DNA from: Dipetalonema caudispina
Lineage: Eukaryota > Nematoda > Chromadorea > Rhabditida > Onchocercidae
Direction of reading: 5' to 3'
Assembly: GCA_013365325.1 (NCBI GenBank)
Contig: JABVXV010000280.1
Location: 1-64,000 of the forward strand
Length of the DNA stretch: 64,000 nt
Made by a program: the position numbers and the translations under genes. The notes under the pieces were generated by a model. That model searched no databases. It was not told the DNA's origin and was given only the letters and a program-made list of their open reading frames with translations. Positions 22,896 through 34,134 of the stretch are shown here, piece by piece (position 1 is the stretch's first letter; every line of letters starts with the position of its first letter).

Positions 22896-24273
22896 AATAT
22901 GCCATTCTAGTTGAACACGCCGAACAGTGTTTGCAATCATTTGTCAAACAGTAAGGATAGTATCAGCTGTTGTTATCTTAACAGTACCTTAGAATGGTAC
23001 CATAACTGTATCACTTTACTAATTATGATAATTGCAACGAAGAATAGTCACTTACTTTTTACTAAGTTTCTTCTCTTCCATTACTTCAGTTCCTGTCATT
23101 CCCAACCACTAAATAATGCTTCCACCTTTTATCGTAAATATCGATTACACTGCAATAGGTTTCAACATAACAATAAATGAAGTATAAAACAATACATACA
23201 TACCCGAAAATTCCCAGTGATCTGGGAGAAATCCCCGCAATAACGGGAGAGGAAGTGAACGAATGCGTTAACATGATAAGACCATCCTGCCAACAAGCCT
23301 ATCCAACTAATACCACTTGCTTCCTCCCGTGGTATCGTGTAATTATTGGTGATAATGTAAAAGAGTGAGGATTAGAGAGTGAGAGCAATGAGAAATAACA
23401 TTATAATGAGTGACTGAAAGAAGTCTGGCAATATATTCCAACAAAGAATGATAGCAACAAAAAGATGCAATATACGAAGAGACGGTAGAGATCGATGGTA
23501 CTTGAGGAAATATAATTGTCGAAGAGATAACAGAGATCGGTAGAATGGAAAAGAACGAAATGAGAGGTGAATTGAAGAAACGATGAAATAGCAATAGCTG
23601 TCAAGAGTTACATAGATTGAAAGCATCTTCCTCATATGGTCAGAGTACAAGAGACAGTTGAGTGTGCTTATACACGAATAGCCAATGGGTGGACGATTGA
23701 GAGGGGATTGGTAGTGGACAAAGTTTATTTTGACTGCGAATGTTTGTCAGTAATTTGTATTCGGCTCATATTGCCAATTCATTGCTTTAATTTACCGCAA
23801 GTTTTATAAATTTTAATATTTATTGACTTGCTATGGTACATAATTTCCTGACCGATGAGATATAATTAGTCTGTGGCTGGATAGTATGACATTGTCTGCT
23901 TATTTTCTTATATTATGTCACTTTTTGTACCTTTGGTTTACACGTCATTTAAGTATTCAGAAGCTGTCGGAAGTGAGCAATAAGTTGCCATATTTTTGCT
24001 ATAATTTAAAGGAGGAATTGTGAAGAGAACAATGGCTACTATTTGAATACGTTCAATATGTGATGTAAGAGACTAATTGAATAGTCTGAGTAAATTGAGA
24101 ACTTTGAACTTTCCAATTTGAAGTAATTAAAAATTAAATGGATGAAGTATAATGTTCATTTATATTTTACATTTCAAAAAACAGTTTGAGTAACATCTTA
24201 TAGAAAGAATTCCTCATCTTAATATTCAGTTCTGTCATTTAAGTGATCTAGGGAAAGAAAACTTAATAGTGCT
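22896..24273. promoter_or_regulatory. Divergent intergenic region between KARS and NUDT5-like gene
   Basis: It should hold the promoters of both genes. A locally GC-richer patch at about 23205-23255 has inverted-repeat character (GGGAGAAATCCCC, then AACGGGAG). At 23475-23540 two related direct repeats contain CGAAGAGA(C/T) followed by AGAGATCG. An open frame at 23177-23368 covers the GC-richer patch but I recognise nothing in it. Confidence 0.4.
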
Positions 24274-26979
24274 ATGAAATCTTCAAAAATTCCAGAAGAT
24301 TCAAGTGCAAATGTTTACTTCAAAGTTTTTTCTATAATCTTATTTAGAATGATTTAGACATGTTTGCTGGATGTCCATTCAAGATATTGGAACAGCCAAA
24401 ATTCGTATATGATGGAAAATGGTTGAAAATGCGTGAAGTGCGATTTCGTAAATGTGATACCTCACCAGAACAGGTGTTAAACTATTTTGATCTCCTAAGC
24501 GAGTGTCTGCAATGGGTTGTCAATCTTATTTTCTAACCATTTCATTCAGTTTTATACTTTAGTTTAATTAAATAAAATCAAGCTGACATATATAACCGAA
24601 TGGATGCATATTTGGGATTGAAATTCATAAAAGAGTGTCGAAAACTATCAAAAGTAACATGACATTAATTCACATTTTGGCCCTCTTTAAGGTATTTTTG
24701 AGATTCGCTCTTTTCATTTAGGAATATGGCTTATGACCTCTAACAATAATCTACTTTTAGAAATTTATTGGAAAAAAGAAAGTGGAAAGAAGTAAAAAAG
24801 GCTGAAAAAGACAAAAAGTAATATGACTTATCTTTCTGAGTAGTAACATAAATACTTTGCGCTTAACATGACCATCTTTTGATGCGCAAAATATTTCTTT
24901 TAGTCTTTGTTTAGGTATGACTACTTATTCCACAGGTAAAACGAGTTGTAGTATTGGAAAGAGGATTTATTCTTATAAATTGAAGGTTTGGGAGTCGGTT
25001 CATCGTCGAACAGTTCCAAGTTCGAAACCAGATGGTGTTGATGTGTTAGCAACTTTGCACAAAGATGGCAAAAAGTACTTTATCCTCATCAAACAATATC
25101 GAATGCCTATGGCTGGCATGTGCCTGGAATTCCCAGCTGGTTAATTCAGTAATTTTGAACACTTCCTTTTTTACTGTAATGACTTAAAGACATCATGACA
25201 ATAGTAATACTCTCGTAAACATATACGTTTCTTTTTTTCCCTCTCCTGAAAAAAATTCTTTTGGATCTTTAAAATAAATTAGTTTTTCATTCCATAAATA
25301 TTGTAATTGCGGGGAGTTTTCTAATTTTTGTGGCGTATTTTTGTAGGGTTTTTTAAGGTATTGCCATTCACTTGATTTCTAACAAATCTCTCGTGTGAGA
25401 CATAAATTGTTATTGAAAAATCTCAGAATTTCCAGTTACCGAGGTTTTCTATCCTGGTACAAATTTCACTATACTTCGTGGTCCTTCTTTTAATTTTAAA
25501 CAATTTCGGTTTTCTGTTCAGGTTTAATCGATGAAGGAGAAACTGTTGAGGCTGCGGGTTTGCGTGAATTAAAAGAAGAAACAGGTTATACCGCTACAAA
25601 GGTTTGTTTGGTCGTTCTTTGCTAATAGAACTCTTTTGTGCAATTTATATTTCTTCATGTTCTAGTTCTCTTCATATTTTTTTTTTTTTTTTTTTTTTAT
25701 TTCTTTGATAGGTTTTATCATGCACAAAAGGTAAACAAGGCTTAAGCCCTGGTCTTGCGGATGAAAGCGTTAATTTTATGATGGTCGAAGTTGATGGTAA
25801 TGCACCAGAGAATAAAAACCCAAAACAGAAACTGGATGATGGTGAAATCATTGAGGTATATTATTTTTCCCTTTCTTTTATATATATTATTTAGAAAAGC
25901 TTCTTTCTCTCTGAGTGCAAGGACACACGAACTAAATATTTGGCATTGATTATCGAGAAAACTAAACATCTTTAGTTGCACTGAATGGCAAGATCATTCA
26001 AACCATCTTGAAAGCTCATGAAGTTTTGTATTTACTATTTAATTTATTTAGGAAATTCTAACTCGCTTTTTTCAGGTCGTGCTTGTTGAATGTGACAGGC
26101 TGTTGCCATATGTTGAATTAATCTGTACTGAAGTTTATGTGGAATCGATGGTCTATGCATTTGCTTTGGGTATGAATTACGCGCAACATTTTCTGTAAAA
26201 TTCTGTGCTTTCTTAATTCACTTTGAAAAAGATCCGGTGGTTATTTTCATTTAACGTTGGGCTACGAATTGCCCAAAAGTTTCATCCTTTATCTACCCGT
26301 GTTGACTATGTAATTTTATGTAAGAATGAAAGCCTTCGATAACATATCATAATTAAGTTTTTCAACATATTAATATGCTAGACTCGTTATGGCAATATTT
26401 GAATTCCAATTGTATGTCTATAGTCGAACATTCTGGCAGTTTGAAACATTATTTTAGTAAAGAATGTAGAAAAGCTGATGGACTCCTTACCCTCATTTTA
26501 AACATTAAATTTGGGGTTGGATCGATATCCTATTGGAAAAGAAACTTTACCGAAACATTTGTTCCCATCTTTCGCTATTGTTACATATTTAAAGCAAGTG
26601 GTAAGCAACAACATTTCCCAATCCTGATTGAAGCAAATTCTATTTTAGAGACTGAGAAATTAGTATAATTTGTGTTAATTTTCTAGGAAAAAATCCCAAC
26701 TAGAAGGGTCAGTTTTTCATTTCCCGCATTTCTTTCAAATTTCACTTTTTTTTTTTCAAATTAATACGCTACTGTTTTTCTGCAATGCCAATGTTATTAA
26801 AATACATTTCAATGCAATTGTTACCAACTGATTTTAGTATAAATCACATTTTTACCTGATTTCAAGGCATCGCTGAAACATCAGTCTTCTATGATGAAAA
26901 AAATAATGCCAAAAAGGGATACGCTTCTTTCATTCCTTTAGCAAGTTTAAAGAATGGGACGAAATGCGATAGGAATTAA
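24274..26979 (+). CDS. NUDT5: NUDT5-like ADP-sugar pyrophosphatase (Nudix hydrolase)
   Basis: Family members hydrolyse ADP-ribose and related ADP-sugars to AMP and a sugar phosphate. Proposed exons are 24274-24312 (tentative), 24348-24473, 24986-25139, 25522-25601, 25712-25855, 26076-26169 and 26867-26979, giving about 249 residues. Without the tentative first exon the start is the ATG at 24360 (232 residues). Human NUDT5 has 219. Visible are WESVHRRT, the [15 protein letters not shown] strand before the Nudix box, and the box itself G-x5-E-x7-REL-x-EE-x-G, split between exons ending 25139 and beginning 25522. The exon starting at 26076 can end at a GTATGA donor (26170) and splice in phase to 26867, or read on to a TAA at 26196-26198. 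The second option gives a terminus with no similarity to the family but an overall length nearer human. Confidence 0.87.
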
Positions 26980-29144
26980 GAGTTAACTTATTTCAAACAG
27001 ATAGTTATCATATTCAGGAACTCCCGTATGAGTAGTATTTGACTTAAAATTGGATTACATTTTATCTTTGGGTTATGAAGGCAAAGTTTTCAGATTTAAA
27101 ATTATTTCAGCTTTTCAGTCCATTCTTTCATTTATTTTATGTTTTCTTTTAATCCGCTTTTACATATCAAAATTTCAACGACTGGGATGTCTAAGTTTAA
27201 ATCATGCAGAACTGGGTAATTTTTGCACATGGTCGTTAAGAAGTGACACAAATGAATTCGTCCCCTTTTTTTCTCTTGAGAAATGAAATTTATCCCTTCA
27301 TTTAAAGATGCTAGATATGCATTGTACTGAGATCCGGACAAAGTAAGAAAAAAAGGAGCATCAATGAAGCCACGGAGTAACGAAATTGTTTGTTTTCACG
27401 AAATCAGTAATGGATGTAAGATCCTCTAATTTTAATGAAGTTCGTGCTTTTCTGCTTTTTTTTGTTTTATTGTTTGTAAATTCGTATAGCATTTCATATA
27501 TAGACTTAGTAAGGAATTTGAGACCATATCCAACCATCTTTAACTGTGGTCATGATGTTCATGGAAATAGATCTAAGAATCGATCGATCAGAGATACAAT
27601 GAGACATTATGGCAATATTGTGATGAATTAAAATGATTGATATTCCGATGATTTCTTTGAATTTCTATAATTATGGACCGGAATTTATTCATCAAACCAC
27701 TGAGCAGTGACAAGTTTCTTTTTCACAACATATAAGTGATGCAGCACCTACTACTGATTTTGCTAAAAAAATACATGGATTTCCCTTTACCTTACTTTCT
27801 TGCTCATATAACCTCCCGATCACTGGTTATCAGTGATCTCACGGAAATACATGATGAAGAGTAAAAAAAGTTATGGTTTTCGATCTTTTGCTTGCAAGGT
27901 ACATAATGTGCGAACATCTCTATGAGAGTATAACAGATGTCGTAGATTACTTGGTCAGTTGATGCGGATCGGATATCGAGTCGAAATTTCCATGTTAGTG
28001 AGTGATCTTTTCATCTGCTACGTAATAGTATCGGCTTACAGACGCAATAAAAATTGAACTACCCGGTTTGTCAATATAATTTCTCAAATTAACATAATAA
28101 AAATATATGAGTGACATATTCCGAAGGATGCGAAATGTCGGGAAATGGAATACAATTTATCGGTTAGATTTCCTGCACGTAACAATTGTATATCACGAAA
28201 TAAGGTAGCGCCAAAAGTTCAAAAAAAAAAAAAAAGAAAAAATGATCAATGAATTACGCGATACAAAGTCATATGATTGGAGGAGGGGAAAGACATGAAA
28301 GAACAAGGTAAGATGCTAACGTAAATTATAGATATGGCATAACGTCTGGAAGTTTTTTCACTTCATATCTACAAACCTTTACGTAATATTTAGCGCGTAC
28401 TCATGTGAATTCTTGTTTATTGGTTACGTAATGTTTAGCGAGAAGCTTTCGTTTTCCGTACACGTTTTTATCGACAAAAAATTTTGATTCCAAAAAGACG
28501 AAAAAGATGTAAAAAGGTCAATGAAAGAGCATTATAATTTGCTTATAATGTTAAAGCAGTGGGAAGATGGATGCTCTTTTCAATAAAATATGAGTAGATT
28601 GAACAACAAATGACATTATAACGAATGATTTGAGATGGGAAATAGTCGGCGAAATGTTTTGAAATTTCTTAAATTTCATCTTATTTTATTTTAAATTTCA
28701 TCTTATCATATTGAAGATGATAATAAATTAGTTTTTGTCGACTGAAGAGATGAATTCTAAAAGAGAATCAGATACGACGTGTTTTTGTTAATTATTTCTC
28801 TTAAAATGTGAAATCAGTAAAATATACTAAGAAAACAAATTACAGTTGCCAACTGGCGCAAAATTTGTGCATAAGACGAAAGTGTCTAAGGCAGAAATTG
28901 GATGTGTTATGATACAATTACCTTATTGCTTCTACGGCGCTAAATTTGCATACAGTTTGCAATTTGACCACAATATTTAACAGAAAAATTACATTAATTT
29001 AAATAAACTCGCTTACTTCAAAGGGACTAAAAACAACTACAACAACAGGTATGAAAATAATGAATAAATGAAATGAATAAATATTCCAAAAATTGATGAG
29101 AACTTGCTGAGTGATATGTCTTCTTCAAAATACCTCAACTGCTT
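26980..29144. other. Convergent intergenic region with paired TTACGTAA sites
   Basis: No convincing gene. An 81-codon open frame at 27386-27631 has a hydrophobic stretch near its start (FLLFFVLLFVNSYS) that could be a signal peptide, but nothing else supports it. A 17-base unit TTACGTAAT(A/G)TTTAGCG occurs at 28379-28395 and again at 28424-28440. Confidence 0.5.
28379..28440. repeat. Paired 17-base repeats each containing TTACGTAA
   Basis: Two copies with one mismatch start 45 bases apart. TTACGTAA is a palindrome matching the binding site of C/EBP and PAR-type bZIP factors. The role here is inferred from sequence alone; the pair could equally be chance in AT-rich DNA. Confidence 0.5.
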
Positions 29145-32100
29145 CTAAGTCATAAACATTTTCATTTGCAACGGCAACGATGATGATGTCAACAGCTGAA
29201 AAAAAAAAAGAATTGATAACTAAATCTTGAAATACAGTGAGGGCATCTCTTTATAATATATCTAAATAATATTTATATTTTCGCTTTTCTCATATAATTG
29301 ATCGCTTTTCCTATTTACGATAAAATTCACTTCCATTTGAGCGTATTCAAGTTCAAAATTCTATTCAGGAAAAAGAAGGAATTAAAACTCAAAAAATGTA
29401 TTAAAATTCAAAGCATTAAGTTCTGATTTCGCTCCATACAATCACAAACAGACTTGATGATCCTCTTCAAATTGTGGTAGGAAATAAGTTTAAAACTTAA
29501 TCTTATCACATTATTCTTCATCAGTTTCAAAATTGCAGTCGAAAATTAAAACAAAAGATGGGTGACAATTAAGAAGAAATAGATTTTGCTGGTATAAGTA
29601 GTGATAATTTTCATCCCTAACCATCAATTACGACATTATCGATTTCTCCTCATTTGTTACATCGATCGTTTCTGCAGAAATTTTATTCCTGTTATTTGTT
29701 CTCTATCTACAGTATTTCTTATTATGAAATAATTTTGAGATATTTCCGAGAAGTGTCGATATCAGATGGTTTGTGCAAAAGATACAGATAAAGTGCTACA
29801 AATGGTGGTACATTCCATTTTAGATGATCGCTTTCCTAATGATTTTGCTATCGTAATATCAAAAATACAACTGAAGCAATTCATCCTCTGCATGAAATTT
29901 TCGTAATTTCGGGGATATTTCAGGGAAAATACCTAGGCACTATCTTCATTGTCAAAAGATCTCTTATGAAAATGAACGATGAAATTCCTACGCTGTAAAT
30001 TGGAAAACAACTTCTTTTTTTCTGCAAACAAACAATCTCCTCATTTCGTCGATATAAATTGTATTGTTCACAGTGCAAGAATTTCTGGAATTTCATAATC
30101 GATGCTATTTTTTGACCTAATAAACCGTGCATAAATTCAAAAAGGAGCAGTTTCATCGACTAATCTTGACTTTTCAAATTTTTGAAAAAGTTTAATTCCG
30201 ATGAAGACATTGCACCTGAATCATTACAGGGTGTGCATAACTTTGATAATGATATGAATGTCGTGAATGAAAAATTTTAAATTAAACAAACTAAATTCCA
30301 ATATTAGAATTTTGTGTTGCAGCTGAAATCGGAACACTCAACAACTAATTAGAGCTCATTTTCTCTCGTTACAGAGGTGTTGACAGTGATAATTAATAAG
30401 GTGCAAAATGCCATAATTCATAAAAATGAAGTACTGATACTTGTCTCATTAATACTACTACATAAAAATGATTGAAAGATGGAGATGATAAAAATGCAAT
30501 CAATTTGTCATTCTTAATCAGTACTGTAAGCAGTCATATTCGCGATGCTTTTCGAGGATAATTTCTTGGTAGCTATATCATAATTGTTACAGTTGTGGAA
30601 AATCGGATGAGACGAATTTTAAGTGCGACAAAAGTTTGTCTTTTCAAATGAGAATTGATTGACTTTTTGAAAGGTCAAAAAGAGTTAATCCTTTTCATAT
30701 TTTTTTGAATGCTGTCTAGAATGGACTTATACTATTAGCTACCTGTTCTTGTTGTTATTTGCCTTGCATTCTTTAAGCAATTGAAGAACTGAAAATACCG
30801 CAGTTCAAAAATTTCAGTATACTTCCTCAGATACAGGTAGATGGATGAAAAGATATAAAAGTGTAAAAAGTTGGTAAGTTTATTCCAATTTTTTTGCTAG
30901 TGGAAAGAAGATTCTTCAAGGAAAAGACTGTTTTGTGAGGAAAAAAAAGAAGCTACGAACCTAGAATGTAGTAATGCAAACGTCAATTTCAGAACATCGA
31001 CGGCAGTGAAAATTAAAATTTTAATTCTCATTTAATCGACATCTACGTCGGAAATCTGTTTGATTTACAGGTAGATAGATGAATGAATAGATAGTCAACC
31101 AGATATCCAGTCCATCATATTATTTACTCAGGGAAAAAATAAACAATACATTGCACTTAAGTAAAGTTTAGCTATCTCGGTCCACTTTTCAAAATCATTT
31201 AAATAAAGTGAACTTACCGGTAAAGCGACCGGATTTGTTATCGTTGCTGGAGTTTGCAAGTTATCATGAGCCGAAATGGCTTGGCTTGCTATCAAATTGG
31301 TAAGTAAAGTTGGCGTTTTGGTGAACAAAACATTGTTGCTCTCTTTTGATAAGTTGTTCAAATCGTCCTTTATATCCGGATGTTCATCAGTACAATCGCT
31401 CATCACACTGATGTGTTTATTTGACGGAGGATTCTGATCCGTAAGTCCAAAAATGACGCCAAGTTGATTGTTCTGTGTAAGTGTTTGTGCGACAGAATAT
31501 AAAGAAGGTATAATGAGGAGTAAATTACTGAGTCGTACCGAGGTGTCGCCAGGTGATAAAATCTGCTTAAAGTAGGTGAATAAAGCACGTAGTACACCAT
31601 CACGTGCCTCTCGTAACTTCTCACGAGACGTAATAGTTAAGCCCGTCACATCTGGATGCAACAATACCAAAGCTTTCAGTGCCGAAACTTCTGCCTTTTC
31701 AACATTTATACGACGAAGAGGAGTTAAAAGTTCATCCAAGATACGACTTACAATAGCAACGAGATCGGGATAATGAAATGGTGTAAGGGTCAGGATTGTA
31801 TCATTAGGAAGTACGATATGAGTAGATGAAAGCGAACGTTGAACGGTATGGAGAAGCGAAAATGCTGATGAGCAATGCTTCAATAGTAATACCTGAAACT
31901 TTGAAAATGATGATTAGGAGAAAGATATCAGTGTTTGAATCATTGAAAGAGCCTAAGAAATAAATAACCTTATCAGTGAATGGCAGCTCAGGAATCGGGT
32001 GTAGCAGGTTGGCCCAACCGATCATTAGCGATATACTTCTCTGCCGAGAATTATTCTCTTGACCTTCACCTCCAAGAATATTATTGATATTTTGATTTCC

Positions 32101-34134
32101 TTGAAGTCTACTTTCAATATCCACAATCATTTCTACAAGACGACGTGATGCCGCTGTCGTAGCTTCATCTTCACTATAGCGCCGTTCAATGCGTGCTGAT
32201 GATGGCGCATCATCTGCAAGCTAATAATAATAATAATAATGTCAAAGTTAATATATGTATATACGAGTGGATAAGTGAGAGAATGAGAAGAGTTACGTGA
32301 GTTCCCCGTGATACTTACCCGAATCACTGTTACCATCTCCGCTGGTTGATGTTGGTTGTAAATGAGCTGGAAGACTTCTTTTACGACTTCGTTTTGTGCT
32401 ACCGATACGGTCCCGTTCATTCTGGATTGCTAGAATAAGTCATACAATTAATACGGTTTTTACCAGGTAGACAACATTCTACCACACAAAAATACAATCG
32501 TTAGTTTAATTTTCGTCCATTTCTCCTTTTACAACATTTATTATCGGTTGAGTCAAAGTTCAGATAGTTTTGGAATGGATAAAAGATTGTTAAAAATATA
32601 ATGATTCTAAAATATTTTTATTTAAATTTATTTGAAATAATTCCAAAAAAGGCATAAAAAAGAGAACTATTTTTAACATAACAAAACATCTATTTTAGGT
32701 AAATCACAATGAAATGAGCAACACATTCAATGACAAATATTTCTTTTTAATTCATTGAAATGAACGTTTTGAATCGAATAATATATTATGGAAGTAATGA
32801 CAACATGTGTTTTGAAAAGTTTCTGATAAAACAGCATTTATGCATTTTGATCATTGGGACATCAGTCAAAATGTACTCTAAGACATTTAAAATTAGATTT
32901 TAACCTGCAATAATGTATAGTATAGACAAATAATCATAATCAAGGGTATATTGCACAGAAATAAGAGTTAGTTTTGCACTTTCTAAAATCTTGTCAATTG
33001 AAAAGTGGAAAATTTCATAGACTTTATTCGGTAAGCTAATAAAAGTGTATACTTTACCTTCCGGTTTCATGCCATCTGCTAGACATTTCTGAAAACGGCA
33101 GTATCGGCATGCATTCCGATGATCCTTATCAATGTTACATTGCTTGCTGAATCGACATGTATACTGCAGATTTTGCCAAACGCTGCAAAATGGTAGTTTA
33201 CACGGGTATGCAAATGGAACTTGAAATGATTATATGTTACAAGATATGTTCTTGCAACGATGATCAATTCAAGGATGTACTTCTCAAATGACCAATTCAT
33301 CGTATGATGGACATTTCCAATTTGAAAAGATAACAGTTAAGTTTTAATTTCAAATATTTTACGGAAATGGCAATGGAAAATCTCGATGAGTTATTTTATA
33401 TTATTAAACGAAACTCTTACGGTATCATTTGTTCTGAAATTTGAAATTAATTTTCAACACTTAAAATTTCCAGAATCAAATCTAAAAACTTTTGCCACAT
33501 TCATTGCATTTCGCCTACTGTTATTACTACCAGTGAGATACTCAATAATTTAAAAACCTTTATCTTCCAAGATGTCCAGAGTGCGGAAAGTTTTGTTTCC
33601 GGACACTTGGAGAATTTTCCAACTTGGATTCTTCCAATAGGCTACTGAGGGAGATCACTTTTGTTTTCCCACAATTTAGACTTTATTTCATTTGACTTTG
33701 CAACAATATTTTGCGTACTGAATTGATGAGTTGACGCAAATATCGAAAAAAAAAGCATCTGATGCCGTACATGTGGTCTTTTTTGCGAATGATTCGCAAT
33801 AAATGAATAAAATGAATAAATGTCAAACTGAAGTTCAACACTTCTAAAGCAAATACAATTGTGAGGCATAGGACGAGACAAAAGAACTTATGGGAAGCGG
33901 CAATGACGTCTGTCTTCAATACCAGTTATAAAGAATGCACATTGTGATTAATTTAATTTTGTCGTATAAGTTACTGAAAACAAAATACCTTCTACGGAAG
34001 AATCCTTTGCATCCGTTGCAAGCTACGGCACCATAATGCTTCCCGATAGCTTTATCGCCACATACGACACAAAAATCGGTCGTGTCATTGGCGGCTGTTG
34101 ATGTGGCGCCACCTTGACTTATTGATATATCCAT
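29145..34134 (-). CDS. HNF4-type (NR2A-like) nuclear hormone receptor
   Basis: This is a ligand- or lipid-responsive transcription factor of the nucleus. Exons (high to low) are 34134-33989, 33182-33058, 32429-32319, 32213-31969, 31892-31218 and a tentative last exon 29195-29145, giving about 450 residues. The DNA-binding domain begins at Cys22 with [20 protein letters not shown] and CKGFFRR. The second finger reads [20 protein letters not shown], followed by the HNF4 hallmark AIQNERDRI. The ligand-binding domain (about 185-375) has [42 protein letters not shown] and LLLIIPSL, all in HNF4 positions. After the helix 11 equivalent (VIFGLTDQ) there is a polar extension of about 60 residues instead of an AF-2 helix. 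The P-box is CNGCKG, against CDGCKG in HNF4. Without the last exon the frame reads on from the strong GTAAGT donor at 31217 to a stop at 31128. HNF4 genes expanded greatly in nematodes, so the exact orthologue is not claimed. Confidence 0.9.
32222..32240. repeat. (TAA)n microsatellite
   Basis: Six or so TAA units lie in an intron of the nuclear receptor gene, just upstream of the acceptor for the exon starting at 32213. Confidence 0.9.

Noticed and set aside
31128..31217. Read-through C-terminus of the nuclear receptor to a stop at 31128
   Set aside because: The GGTAAGT donor at 31217 is near perfect and a good acceptor with an in-phase short exon exists at 29195, so read-through is the less likely form; kept only as an alternative.
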